Source: JAWLCA01 sp050485905
GTDB lineage: Bacteria; Pseudomonadota; Alphaproteobacteria; Rhodobacterales; Rhodobacteraceae
Direction: 5' to 3'
Assembly: GCA_050485905.1 (NCBI GenBank)
Contig: JBJHCH010000049.1
Span: 1 to 23,859, forward strand
DNA length: 23,859 nucleotides
Positions 14,785 to 20,957 of this stretch are shown one piece after another; positions within the stretch are counted from its first letter, which is position 1; each line of letters opens with the position of its first letter. Below the pieces are notes generated by a model that did not search any database, had not been told where the DNA came from, and worked only from the letters and a program-made list of their open reading frames with translations. The position numbers and the translations under genes were made by a program.

Positions 14785-16362
14785 TCAGTTCTTCACCACG
14801 TCCTTCAGCAGCAGGAAGAACGACGGCTCCAGCGCAAAGTTCTCTACCCGGTCGCTGGTCACTGCGTTCTGCTTCCAGTTGGCGATGAAGACCCAGGGCG
14901 CATCTTCCTGAACGATCTCCTGCATCTCCTTGTAAAGGCGCGCGCGCTCGTCCTGATCGGTTTCCACCCGCGCGGCCTCCAGCAGCGCATCCACCTCGGG
15001 GTTGGAATAGTAGCCGGAGTTGAAGCCGCCCTGATCGGGCCAGGCGTCGGTGCGCAGCGCCAGGAACGGCAGCGTGTCGGGGTCGTTGGTCATCCAGGCC
15101 ATCTGCGCCATGTCCGCGCGCCCCTCCAGCCCCGGATTCACCCGACCGAGGAAGGTGTTCCACTCGTAGGTCTCGATCGTCACGTCGAAGCCCACGGCGG
15201 CCAGATCGGCCTGAATGGCGGTGCCCATCGGCACCGGGTCGAGCATGCCGGATCCGCCCTCGGTGACATAGAAGGTCAGGCTCGCGCCCTCGGCCCCGGC
15301 CTCTGCCAGCAGTTCGCGGGCGCGGTCGGGATCATGGGGATAGGGTTCCAGCGCCTCGTTATAGGCCCAGGCAAAGGCCGGTGGCGTCGGGCCTGCGGCG
15401 ATCTCGGCGGTGCCTTCCAGCACGTCCTCGACCAGCGCGCGCTTGTCGATGGCGTAGTTCGCGGCCTGCCGCACGCGGACATCGGCAAAGGGGCCTTCCT
15501 TGGCGTTCAGGATCAGGAACCACAGGTGCGGCCCGGCCTCCTCGACCACGCTGAAGCCGGGGCCGTCGAATTGCGACAGCGCCACGGGCGGCACCTCGAC
15601 CATCATGTCGATGCCGCCCGACAGCATCTCGGCGGTGCGCGTATTGGCATCGGTGATCGGGCGGAAGACCACCGCCTCGGACGCGGCGGTGCCATCCCAG
15701 TAATCCTCGTTCCGGGTCACGACCACGGCCTCGTTCGACCGCCATTCGGCAAACTGGAACGGCCCGGTGCCCGATGGGTTGCGGCCGAAATCCGCCCCAT
15801 GCTGCATCACCGCGGCGGGCGAGACGATCAGCCCGGTGGGATAGGCGAGGTTCGACAGGAAGGGCGCATAGGGCTCGTTCAGCGTGAAGCGCACGGTCAG
15901 GTCGTCCACCGCCTCGACCGACTGCACCGCGCCGAAGAAGAAGGACAGCGGGAAGGGGCCGGTGTCGTGATAGGGGTGGTCCTCGTTCAGCATCCGCTCG
16001 AAGTTGAAGACCACCGCCTCGGCATCCAGCGCGCTGCCGTCGTGGAAGGTCACGCCCCCGCGCAGGGTGAAGGTATAGACGGTGCCGTCGTCGCTGATCT
16101 CCCACGCCTCCGCCAGCGCCGGTTCCACCTCCAGCGTGCCGGGGGCATAGCGGACAAGGCCGTCATAGAGGTTCATCAGGATGCGGAAGTCGTTGACCGC
16201 GGTGACCGCATGGGGGTCAAGCGCCTGCGGCTCGGCGATCTGGCCCACCACCAGCACGCCCGGCGGCGTCTGGGCGAGGGCGGGCGCGGTCAGCGCCGTG
16301 GTGGCGAGCATCGCGGCGGCGACGAGACCGAGGCCCCGGCGGGTCAGCGAAGTGATGGGCAT
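14785..16362 (-). CDS. Peptide ABC transporter substrate-binding protein (SBP family 5)
   Basis: A 525-residue periplasmic binding protein of the DppA/OppA family. The N-terminus is a signal peptide (MPITSLTRRGLGLVAAAMLA followed by an ALAQ cleavage region near residue 30; two Arg precede the hydrophobic core, so Tat export is conceivable). Family segments include the early AEPQALDPHAV, AEAWEISDDGTVYTFTLRGG near residue 90, and FHDGSALDAEAVVFNFERML (SBP_bac_5 signature region). It captures peptides or similar amide compounds and delivers them to the DppB/C permease. It is the first gene of the operon, 42 bases downstream of the predicted transcription start. Substrate specificity cannot be read. 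ATG 16362 has GGGGAG upstream. Confidence 0.94.
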   Translation of the reverse strand: MPITSLTRRGLGLVAAAMLATTALTAPALAQTPPGVLVVGQIAEPQALDPHAVTAVNDFRILMNLYDGLVRYAPGTLEVEPALAEAWEISDDGTVYTFTLRGGVTFHDGSALDAEAVVFNFERMLNEDHPYHDTGPFPLSFFFGAVQSVEAVDDLTVRFTLNEPYAPFLSNLAYPTGLIVSPAAVMQHGADFGRNPSGTGPFQFAEWRSNEAVVVTRNEDYWDGTAASEAVVFRPITDANTRTAEMLSGGIDMMVEVPPVALSQFDGPGFSVVEEAGPHLWFLILNAKEGPFADVRVRQAANYAIDKRALVEDVLEGTAEIAAGPTPPAFAWAYNEALEPYPHDPDRARELLAEAGAEGASLTFYVTEGGSGMLDPVPMGTAIQADLAAVGFDVTIETYEWNTFLGRVNPGLEGRADMAQMAWMTNDPDTLPFLALRTDAWPDQGGFNSGYYSNPEVDALLEAARVETDQDERARLYKEMQEIVQEDAPWVFIANWKQNAVTSDRVENFALEPSFFLLLKDVVKN

Positions 16363-16410
16363 TGGAAGGACTCCCCGTTCTGGTTGGCCGTATCGGTTCT
16401 TCTTGTTCGT

Positions 16411-16428
16411 AAATTATCATGATAATTT
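16411..16428. promoter_or_regulatory. Perfect 18-bp palindrome, probable operator of the transport operon
   Basis: AAATTATCATGATAATTT is a perfect palindrome. Its left end covers the predicted minus-strand -10 box of the binding-protein promoter. A related palindrome lies 28 bases away centre to centre. The GntR regulator at the end of the operon is the likely binder, by inference. Confidence 0.72.
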
Positions 16429-16439
16429 GCCTTCGTCAA
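16411..16439 (-). promoter_or_regulatory. Predicted sigma70-type promoter of the peptide transport operon
   Basis: On the minus strand TTGACG (16439-16434), a 17-base spacer and TAATTT (16416-16411) form a good -35/-10 pair. Transcription would begin near 16404, about 42 bases before ATG 16362. The palindrome at 16411-16428 would block it when bound. Confidence 0.6.
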
Positions 16440-16456
16440 AATTTTCATGGTAAATT
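16427..16456 (+). promoter_or_regulatory. Predicted weak promoter of the DUF1028 gene
   Basis: TTGCCT (16427-16432), an 18-base spacer and TAAATT (16451-16456) make a modest -35/-10 pair about 25 bases before ATG 16482. The second palindrome overlaps its -10, mirroring the arrangement on the opposite strand. Confidence 0.4.
16439..16456. promoter_or_regulatory. Second, imperfect copy of the operator palindrome
   Basis: AAATTTTCATGGTAAATT matches the perfect palindrome at 16411 in 15 of 18 positions with the same CATG centre. It lies on the predicted -10 of the divergent DUF1028 promoter. Confidence 0.6.
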
Positions 16457-16481
16457 GGAACAAACGAACGAAAGCGGGGCC

Positions 16482-17144
16482 ATGACCTTTTCACTTCTTG
16501 CACAGGATCCGGGCACGGGCGCCCTGGGCGGGGCGGCGGCGACCGGCAGCCTGTGCGTTGGCGGCTGGGTGCTGCGGGGCGATTCGCGGGACGGCATCTC
16601 GGCCTCGCAGGGGGCCGCGCCCTCGACCATGTGGGGAGAGGACGTGCTGGTGCTGATGCGCGACGGGCTGGCGGCGGCCGATGCGGTGGCGCAGGTCACG
16701 GGCGCGGATGCCGGGCGGGACTGGCGGCAGCTTTCGGCGCTGGACCGCGGGGGGCGTGTCGCGGCCTTTACCGGCGCGCGCAATACCGACTGGCGCGGCA
16801 GCCGGGCAGGCGACGGGATCGTCGCCGCGGGCAACCTGCTGACCGGACCCGAGGTGCTGGAGGCGGCGATGGAGGGATTCGCCGGGGCGCGCGGCAGCTT
16901 TGCCGAGCGCCTGATCGCCGCGCTTGTGGCCGGGGAGCGCGCGGGGGGCGACAGCCGGGGCCTGCAATCCGCCGCGCTGCTGGTGGTCAGCGACGATACC
17001 GCGCCGCTGAGCCTGCGGGTGGACTGGGCCGAGCGCCCGGTCGCGGCGCTGCGCCACCTTCATGACCGGACGCGGGAAAGCCCCTATGCCGAATGGCTGC
17101 CGACCGTGCCGACCCGCGCCGACCCGGCACGCGGCGGATCGTAG
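16482..17144 (+). CDS. DUF1028 family protein (Ntn-hydrolase-like)
   Basis: A 220-residue protein of the DUF1028 family, whose members resemble Ntn-hydrolases. It starts MTFSLLAQDPGTGALGGAAA, continues with GSLCVGGWVLRGDSRDGISA and ARNTDWRGSRAGDGIVAAGN, and ends with SLRVDWAERPVAALRHL, all typical of the family. ATG 16482 is chosen because the family begins with this F-S-(I/L)-x-A-x-D motif; an in-frame ATG at 16419 falls inside the operator region. It is transcribed divergently from the peptide transporter and shares its control region, so it may hydrolyse an amide or peptide brought in by that transporter. The enzymatic activity is not established for the family as far as I know. Confidence 0.88.
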   Translation: MTFSLLAQDPGTGALGGAAATGSLCVGGWVLRGDSRDGISASQGAAPSTMWGEDVLVLMRDGLAAADAVAQVTGADAGRDWRQLSALDRGGRVAAFTGARNTDWRGSRAGDGIVAAGNLLTGPEVLEAAMEGFAGARGSFAERLIAALVAGERAGGDSRGLQSAALLVVSDDTAPLSLRVDWAERPVAALRHLHDRTRESPYAEWLPTVPTRADPARGGS

Positions 17145-17238
17145 TGCGGCGCGCGAGCGGGGGATATCCGGCCCGAGGGTGGTTGTATTCCCCTGCGCAA
17201 GGCGGCACTAATCGGCCCGAACGATTGGGGAGGACAGG

Positions 17239-18087
17239 ATGAAACTGCTGCGTCACGGGCCTGTTGGGGCCGAACGGCCGGGAATGCTGGCTGCGGATGG
17301 CACGATCCGCGATCTGGCCGGTGTGGTGGCCGATATCGGCGGCAGCGCGTTGCTGCCCGAGGGGCTGGCGCGGCTGGCGGCAATCGATCCGGCGAGCCTG
17401 CCGGAGGTCGATCCGGCGACGCGGCTGGGGCCGTGTGTTGCTGGCACGGGCAAGTTCATCTGCATCGGGCTGAACTTCGCCGACCATGCCGAGGAAAGCG
17501 GGATGCAGGTGCCGCCGGAGCCGATCATCTTCATGAAGGCCAGCAGCGCGATCTGCGGGCCGAACGACGACATCCTGATCCCGCGCGGATCGGAAAAGAC
17601 CGACTGGGAGGTGGAGCTGGGCGTCGTCATCGGCAAGCCGGCGAAATATGTCTCGGAGGCTGACGCGCTGGATCATGTGGCGGGCTATGCGCTGACCAAT
17701 GACGTGTCGGAGCGGGCGTTCCAGGCGGAGCGGGCGGGGCAGTGGACCAAGGGGAAAAGCTGCGACACCTTCGGCCCGATCGGGCCGTGGCTGGTGACGC
17801 GGGACGAGGTGGCCGATCCGCAGGATCTGAAGATGTGGCTGACCGTCAACGGCGAGACGATGCAGGACGGATCGACGCGGACGATGGTTTACGGGGTGGC
17901 CCATATCGTCAGCTACCTGAGCCAGTTCATGACGCTTCAGCCGGGCGATGTGATCTCTACCGGGACGCCGCCGGGGGTGGGGATGGGGATGAAGCCGCCG
18001 CGTTACCTGAAGCCGGGGGATGTGGTCGAGCTGGGGATCGAGGGGCTGGGGACGCAGCGCCAGACTTTCGTGGCCGACCCTGCCTGA
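17239..18087 (+). CDS. Fumarylacetoacetate hydrolase (FAH) family protein
   Basis: A 282-residue FAH-family hydrolase/isomerase. The core begins with FICIGLNFADHAEESG (about residues 74-89). The metal-binding carboxylates lie in DWEVELGVVIGK (about 122-133) and in the YALTNDVSERAFQ segment, followed by KSCDTFGPIGPWLVTRDE and STGTPPGVGMG. These match the magnesium-dependent family that acts on 2,4-diketo or 2-oxo-hexenedioate-like acids. A strong ribosome site (GGGGAGGA) precedes ATG 17239. The gene follows the DUF1028 gene by 94 bases on the same strand and probably belongs to the same catabolic locus. The substrate cannot be told; fumarylacetoacetate itself is unlikely, as the shorter FAH proteins usually act on other compounds. 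Confidence 0.92.
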   Translation: MKLLRHGPVGAERPGMLAADGTIRDLAGVVADIGGSALLPEGLARLAAIDPASLPEVDPATRLGPCVAGTGKFICIGLNFADHAEESGMQVPPEPIIFMKASSAICGPNDDILIPRGSEKTDWEVELGVVIGKPAKYVSEADALDHVAGYALTNDVSERAFQAERAGQWTKGKSCDTFGPIGPWLVTRDEVADPQDLKMWLTVNGETMQDGSTRTMVYGVAHIVSYLSQFMTLQPGDVISTGTPPGVGMGMKPPRYLKPGDVVELGIEGLGTQRQTFVADPA

Positions 18088-18107
18088 GAAAGCGGGAAAA
18101 GGGCTGG

Positions 18108-18123
18108 TGTCCACGCGTGGACA
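18108..18123. repeat. Perfect 16-bp palindrome after the FAH gene
   Basis: TGTCCACGCGTGGACA is its own reverse complement. It overlaps the TGGACA of a promoter-like element pointing right, so it could be an operator. It lacks the loop and T-run of a terminator on the plus strand. Confidence 0.55.
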
Positions 18124-18145
18124 AAAAGTCAAGTCACTGTAATAT
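18118..18145 (+). promoter_or_regulatory. Promoter-like element in the convergent intergenic gap
   Basis: TGGACA (18118-18123), a 16-base spacer and TAATAT (18140-18145) resemble a sigma70 promoter directed rightwards. No protein gene follows on this strand; transcription would run into a terminator at 18198-18232. Confidence 0.35.
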
Positions 18146-18164
18146 AACGAACTTCGATTTTCTG

Positions 18165-18179
18165 TTAACCGTGGCTTAA
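18165..18179. promoter_or_regulatory. TTAA-N7-TTAA motif (CtrA-like box)
   Basis: TTAACCGTGGCTTAA exactly fits the full CtrA recognition pattern of alphaproteobacteria. Its position between convergent genes is odd for a promoter site, so it may be chance or belong to the candidate small RNA. Confidence 0.3.
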
Positions 18180-18197
18180 CCCTTTCGGGATGCCGAG

Positions 18198-18232
18198 GGT
18201 GCCGCGGGCATGGCCCGCGACACCCCGTTTTG
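18198..18232 (+). terminator. Rho-independent terminator
   Basis: A 13-base stem with one mismatch (GGGTGCCGCGGGC / GCCCGCGACACCC), a three-base ATG loop and then CG followed by TTTT. It would end transcription from the FAH gene, whose stop is 110 bases upstream, or from the candidate small RNA. Confidence 0.65.
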
Positions 18233-18243
18233 GCACTGTTGGA

Positions 18244-18966
18244 TCAGCGCGGGCGACCACCGCCGCCGTTGCCGTTTCCGTTACCATTACCACCACCGTT
18301 ACCGTTGCCATTGCCACCGGCATTGCCGTTGCCCTGGCCCGGATTTTCGGAGCCGTTGGAATTGCCGCCGCCGCCCGGATTGGTGCCGTCGCCGCCACCC
18401 GAGGCGTTGCCGTTGCCGCCAGCATTTCCGTTGCCATTGCCGTTGCCGTTGCCGTTACCGCCAGCGTTGCCGTTGCCGTTTCCGTTGCCGCCGCCGGTCT
18501 CACCGCCGGTTTCGCCACCAGTCTCGCCGCCAGTGCTGCCGCCGCCGGTTTCGCCGCCAGTGCTGCCGCCACCAGTCTCGCCGCCGGTTTCGCCGCCAGT
18601 CTCACCGCCAGTGCTGCCGCCGCCGGTATTGCCAGCGCCGTTGCCGCCACCGTTACTGCCGCCATTGCCGGTGTTACCGGCGTTGCCGCCTTCACCGGCG
18701 CTGCCGGAACTGGACAGGATCGTCGCGGTCGGCCCCTCGACCAGCGTCAGGGCCAGATCGGGGCAGTTGGTCGCCATGTAGTTGAAGATGCGCTGGAAAT
18801 CCGGGCTGCGCTGAAATGCGCGCGCCAGCCGCGGGGGCAGCGGTTCGTAGTCGCAGGTCTGATCCAGACGCGTGATCTGGGACACGTCGAAGGCATGGGC
18901 GGGCACTGACCACAGCGCAGCCGCAGTCAGAGCGCACGCGAGCGTGCGCAGCGAAGACTTGTACAT
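18244..18966 (-). CDS. Secreted glycine-rich tandem-repeat protein, function unknown
   Basis: A 240-residue exported protein. Residues 1-25 form a signal peptide (positive MYKSSLR, hydrophobic core, cleavage after AHA). A small ordered part follows (26 to about 85), with two cysteines (Cys38, Cys68) that could form a disulfide. From residue about 90 to the end it is low complexity: blocks of GGET, GGGST and NGNGN/NAGG repeats, and a basic GGGGRPR end. ATG 18966 is chosen for the signal peptide; a longer TTG start at 19020 is less likely. It might be a surface, matrix or adhesive protein, but nothing identifies it. A good promoter lies about 100 bases upstream. It converges with the FAH gene. 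Confidence 0.75.
   Translation of the reverse strand: MYKSSLRTLACALTAAALWSVPAHAFDVSQITRLDQTCDYEPLPPRLARAFQRSPDFQRIFNYMATNCPDLALTLVEGPTATILSSSGSAGEGGNAGNTGNGGSNGGGNGAGNTGGGSTGGETGGETGGETGGGSTGGETGGGSTGGETGGETGGETGGGNGNGNGNAGGNGNGNGNGNGNAGGNGNASGGGDGTNPGGGGNSNGSENPGQGNGNAGGNGNGNGGGNGNGNGNGGGGRPR
18250..18700. repeat. In-frame tandem repeats encoding the Gly-rich tail
   Basis: The plus strand shows many repeats of short units such as CCGTTG and CCGCCAGT(C/G)TC. They encode NG, GGET and GGGST blocks on the minus strand; two 8-12 residue blocks (TGGETGGET, TGGGSTGGE) recur. Copy number is likely to vary between strains through slippage. Confidence 0.8.
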
Positions 18967-19062
18967 GATATGGAACCGTTTCCGGGGGTTGATGTCGTAA
19001 CCTGCAAAGGTGACGGCCAACTACTGCCCCGCCATGCCCCTGCACGCCTTTGATAAGCGCGC

Positions 19063-19091
19063 ATTACACCAATTTTAGGCAGTTGTGTAAA
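19063..19091 (-). promoter_or_regulatory. Predicted promoter of the glycine-rich protein gene
   Basis: On the minus strand TTTACA (19091-19086), a 17-base spacer and TGTAAT (19068-19063) make a near-consensus sigma70 promoter. The same bases form an inverted repeat TTACAC...GTGTAA. The start would be near 19056, giving an untranslated leader of about 90 bases. Confidence 0.6.
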
Positions 19092-19117
19092 AAATTTGAG
19101 CGGATGCCCGCTTATGA

Positions 19118-19129
19118 CGTGACGTCACG
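19118..19129. repeat. Perfect 12-bp palindrome CGTGACGTCACG
   Basis: A perfect palindrome lies between the metG stop and the promoter of the glycine-rich gene, about 27 bases upstream of that promoter's -35. It could be an activator site; no regulator can be assigned. Confidence 0.4.
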
Positions 19130-19178
19130 AAAGTTAATGCTTGCGCTGCCGGATTCCCGGTTCCGATCCAGCGCCGGA

Positions 19179-20897
19179 TCAGCCGCGGATTCCGGCGAAG
19201 CGGGCCTGCCAGTCGGCCCGTTCCTCGTCGGTGATCTTGCGGAACAGGTTGTCCGGCACCGTGAAGCCGTGACCGGCGGGAAGCTGCGACAGGGCGGCCC
19301 CGGCATCGCCGGGCCATGACCAGTCGTCGCAGTCCAGCGCCGCCATGATCGCGGCTGCGGCGTCGGGGATGAAGGGCTGCGACAGCACCGCGTAAAGCCG
19401 CATCAGGTTCAGCGACAAGCGCACGATGGCGGCGGCGGCGGCGGGGTCATCCTTCACCACCGCCCAGGGTGCGGCGGCTTGCAGGTATTCGTTGCCCAGC
19501 ACCCAGATCGCGCGCAGTTCCGATGCGGCCTTGCGGACCTCCATCGCCTCCATATGCCCTTCATAGGCGCGGATGCGGATGGCAAGGTCTGCGATCAGCG
19601 CCGTTTCGCGGTCGGTCAGCGCGCCGCCCTCGGGCACCACCTCGCCGAATTTCGAGCGGCAGAACTTGGTCACGCGGCTGGTGAAGTTGCCCAGCACATC
19701 GGCCAGATCCTTGTTTACCGAGGCCTGGAAATTCTCCCATGTGAATTCGCTGTCCGAGTTCTCGGGCGCGTGGGACAGAAGCCACCAGCGCCAGTAGTCG
19801 GCGGGCAGGATGCTGAGCGCCTGATCCATGAAGACGCCGCGGCCCTGGCTGGTGGAGAACTGGCCGCCGTCATAGTTCAGGTAGTTGAACGACTTGATGT
19901 AATCGACCAGCTTCCACGGCTCGCCCGATCCGATGATCGTGGCGGGGAAGCTGAGCGTGTGGAAGGGCACGTTGTCCTTGCCCATGAACTGCACGTAGCG
20001 GACATCATCCGCGCCTTCGTCGGTGCGCCACCAGCGGCGCCATGCGGCATCGTCCAGCCCGTTCGCATCGGCCCATTCGGCGGTGCCGGCGATGTATTCG
20101 ATGGGGGCGTCGAACCAGACGTAGAAGACCTTGCCCTCCATCCCCGGCCAGTCGGCATCGCCCTTTCTGACCGGCACGCCCCAGTCGAGATCCCGGGTGA
20201 TGCCGCGGTCCTGCAGCCCGTCGCCGTCGTTCAGCCATTTCCGGGCGATGGAGGTGGTCAGGATCGGCCAGTCGGTTTTCGAATCGATCCAGTCCGACAG
20301 TTCCTTCCGCAGTTTCGATTGCAGCAGGTAGAGGTGCCGGGTCTCGCGCACCTCCAGATCGGTGGAGCCGGAGATGGCGGAGCGCGGGTTGATCAGGTCG
20401 GTGGGGTCAAGCTGCTTGGTGCAATTCTCGCACTGGTCGCCGCGGGCACGGTCGTAGCCGCAGTTCGGGCAGGTGCCCTCTATATACCTGTCGGGCAGGA
20501 AGCGGTTGTCGGCGTGGGAATAGACCTGTTTCTCTACCCGCTCCTCGATCAGGCCGTTCTCGGCCAGCCGGCCGGCGAAATGCTGGGTGAGCGCATGGTT
20601 GCGGGCGCTGGAGGAGCGGCCGAAATGGTCGAAGGACAGGCGGAAGCCGTCGGCGAGGTCTTTCTGCGTCTGCCACATCTGCGCGCAATAGTCGGCGACC
20701 GGCTGGCCCGCCTTGGCGGCGGCAAGCTCGGCCGGTGTGCCGTGCTCATCCGTGGCGCAGATGAACATGACCTCATGCCCGCGCGCGCGGGCGTAACGGG
20801 CATAGAGGTCGGCGGGAAGCTGGCTGCCGACAAGGTTGCCCAGATGCTTGATTCCATTGATATATGGAATGGCAGAGGTGATCAGGATCCGTGCCAT
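19179..20897 (-). CDS. metG: Methionyl-tRNA synthetase
   Basis: A 572-residue class I aminoacyl-tRNA synthetase that charges initiator and elongator tRNA(Met). The HIGH-equivalent is PYINGIKHLGN (residues 11-21). A zinc knuckle follows (GTCPNCGYDRARGDQCENCT, about residues 145-164). The anticodon-binding helical domain covers roughly residues 400-550. No C-terminal tRNA-binding domain is present, which is normal for this length. The KMSKS loop reads QFSTS (residues 346-350), so both lysines are replaced, an oddity considered in the findings. AAGGGG precedes ATG 20897. It is the only tRNA synthetase gene in the window and has no clear operon partner. Very high confidence in family. Confidence 0.96.
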   Translation of the reverse strand: MARILITSAIPYINGIKHLGNLVGSQLPADLYARYARARGHEVMFICATDEHGTPAELAAAKAGQPVADYCAQMWQTQKDLADGFRLSFDHFGRSSSARNHALTQHFAGRLAENGLIEERVEKQVYSHADNRFLPDRYIEGTCPNCGYDRARGDQCENCTKQLDPTDLINPRSAISGSTDLEVRETRHLYLLQSKLRKELSDWIDSKTDWPILTTSIARKWLNDGDGLQDRGITRDLDWGVPVRKGDADWPGMEGKVFYVWFDAPIEYIAGTAEWADANGLDDAAWRRWWRTDEGADDVRYVQFMGKDNVPFHTLSFPATIIGSGEPWKLVDYIKSFNYLNYDGGQFSTSQGRGVFMDQALSILPADYWRWWLLSHAPENSDSEFTWENFQASVNKDLADVLGNFTSRVTKFCRSKFGEVVPEGGALTDRETALIADLAIRIRAYEGHMEAMEVRKAASELRAIWVLGNEYLQAAAPWAVVKDDPAAAAAIVRLSLNLMRLYAVLSQPFIPDAAAAIMAALDCDDWSWPGDAGAALSQLPAGHGFTVPDNLFRKITDEERADWQARFAGIRG

Positions 20898-20957
20898 GCG
20901 GCGCCCCTTGGCTGGTGTCGGCCCGCTTTACCGGAAGGCGCGGCGACATGCCAGCGA

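Larger units (their letters stand above)
18152..18232 (+). ncRNA. Candidate small RNA between FAH gene and repeat-protein gene
   Basis: About 80 bases lie between a promoter-like element and a strong terminator. The predicted transcript has a GTTAA...TTAAC stem (18164-18180), a short CCC-TTTC-GGG stem (18181-18190) and the terminator hairpin. There is no start codon with a convincing ribosome site. It is equally possible that only the terminator is functional, serving the FAH gene. Low confidence. Confidence 0.25.

Noticed and set aside
14569..16422. A 617-codon plus-strand open frame
   Set aside because: Antisense to the binding-protein gene with its signal peptide and family motifs; it is a shadow.
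18250..18700. CRISPR-like regularity of short repeats
   Set aside because: The repeats have no unique spacers, are in-frame coding units of 6-18 bases and encode a Gly-rich tail after a signal peptide.
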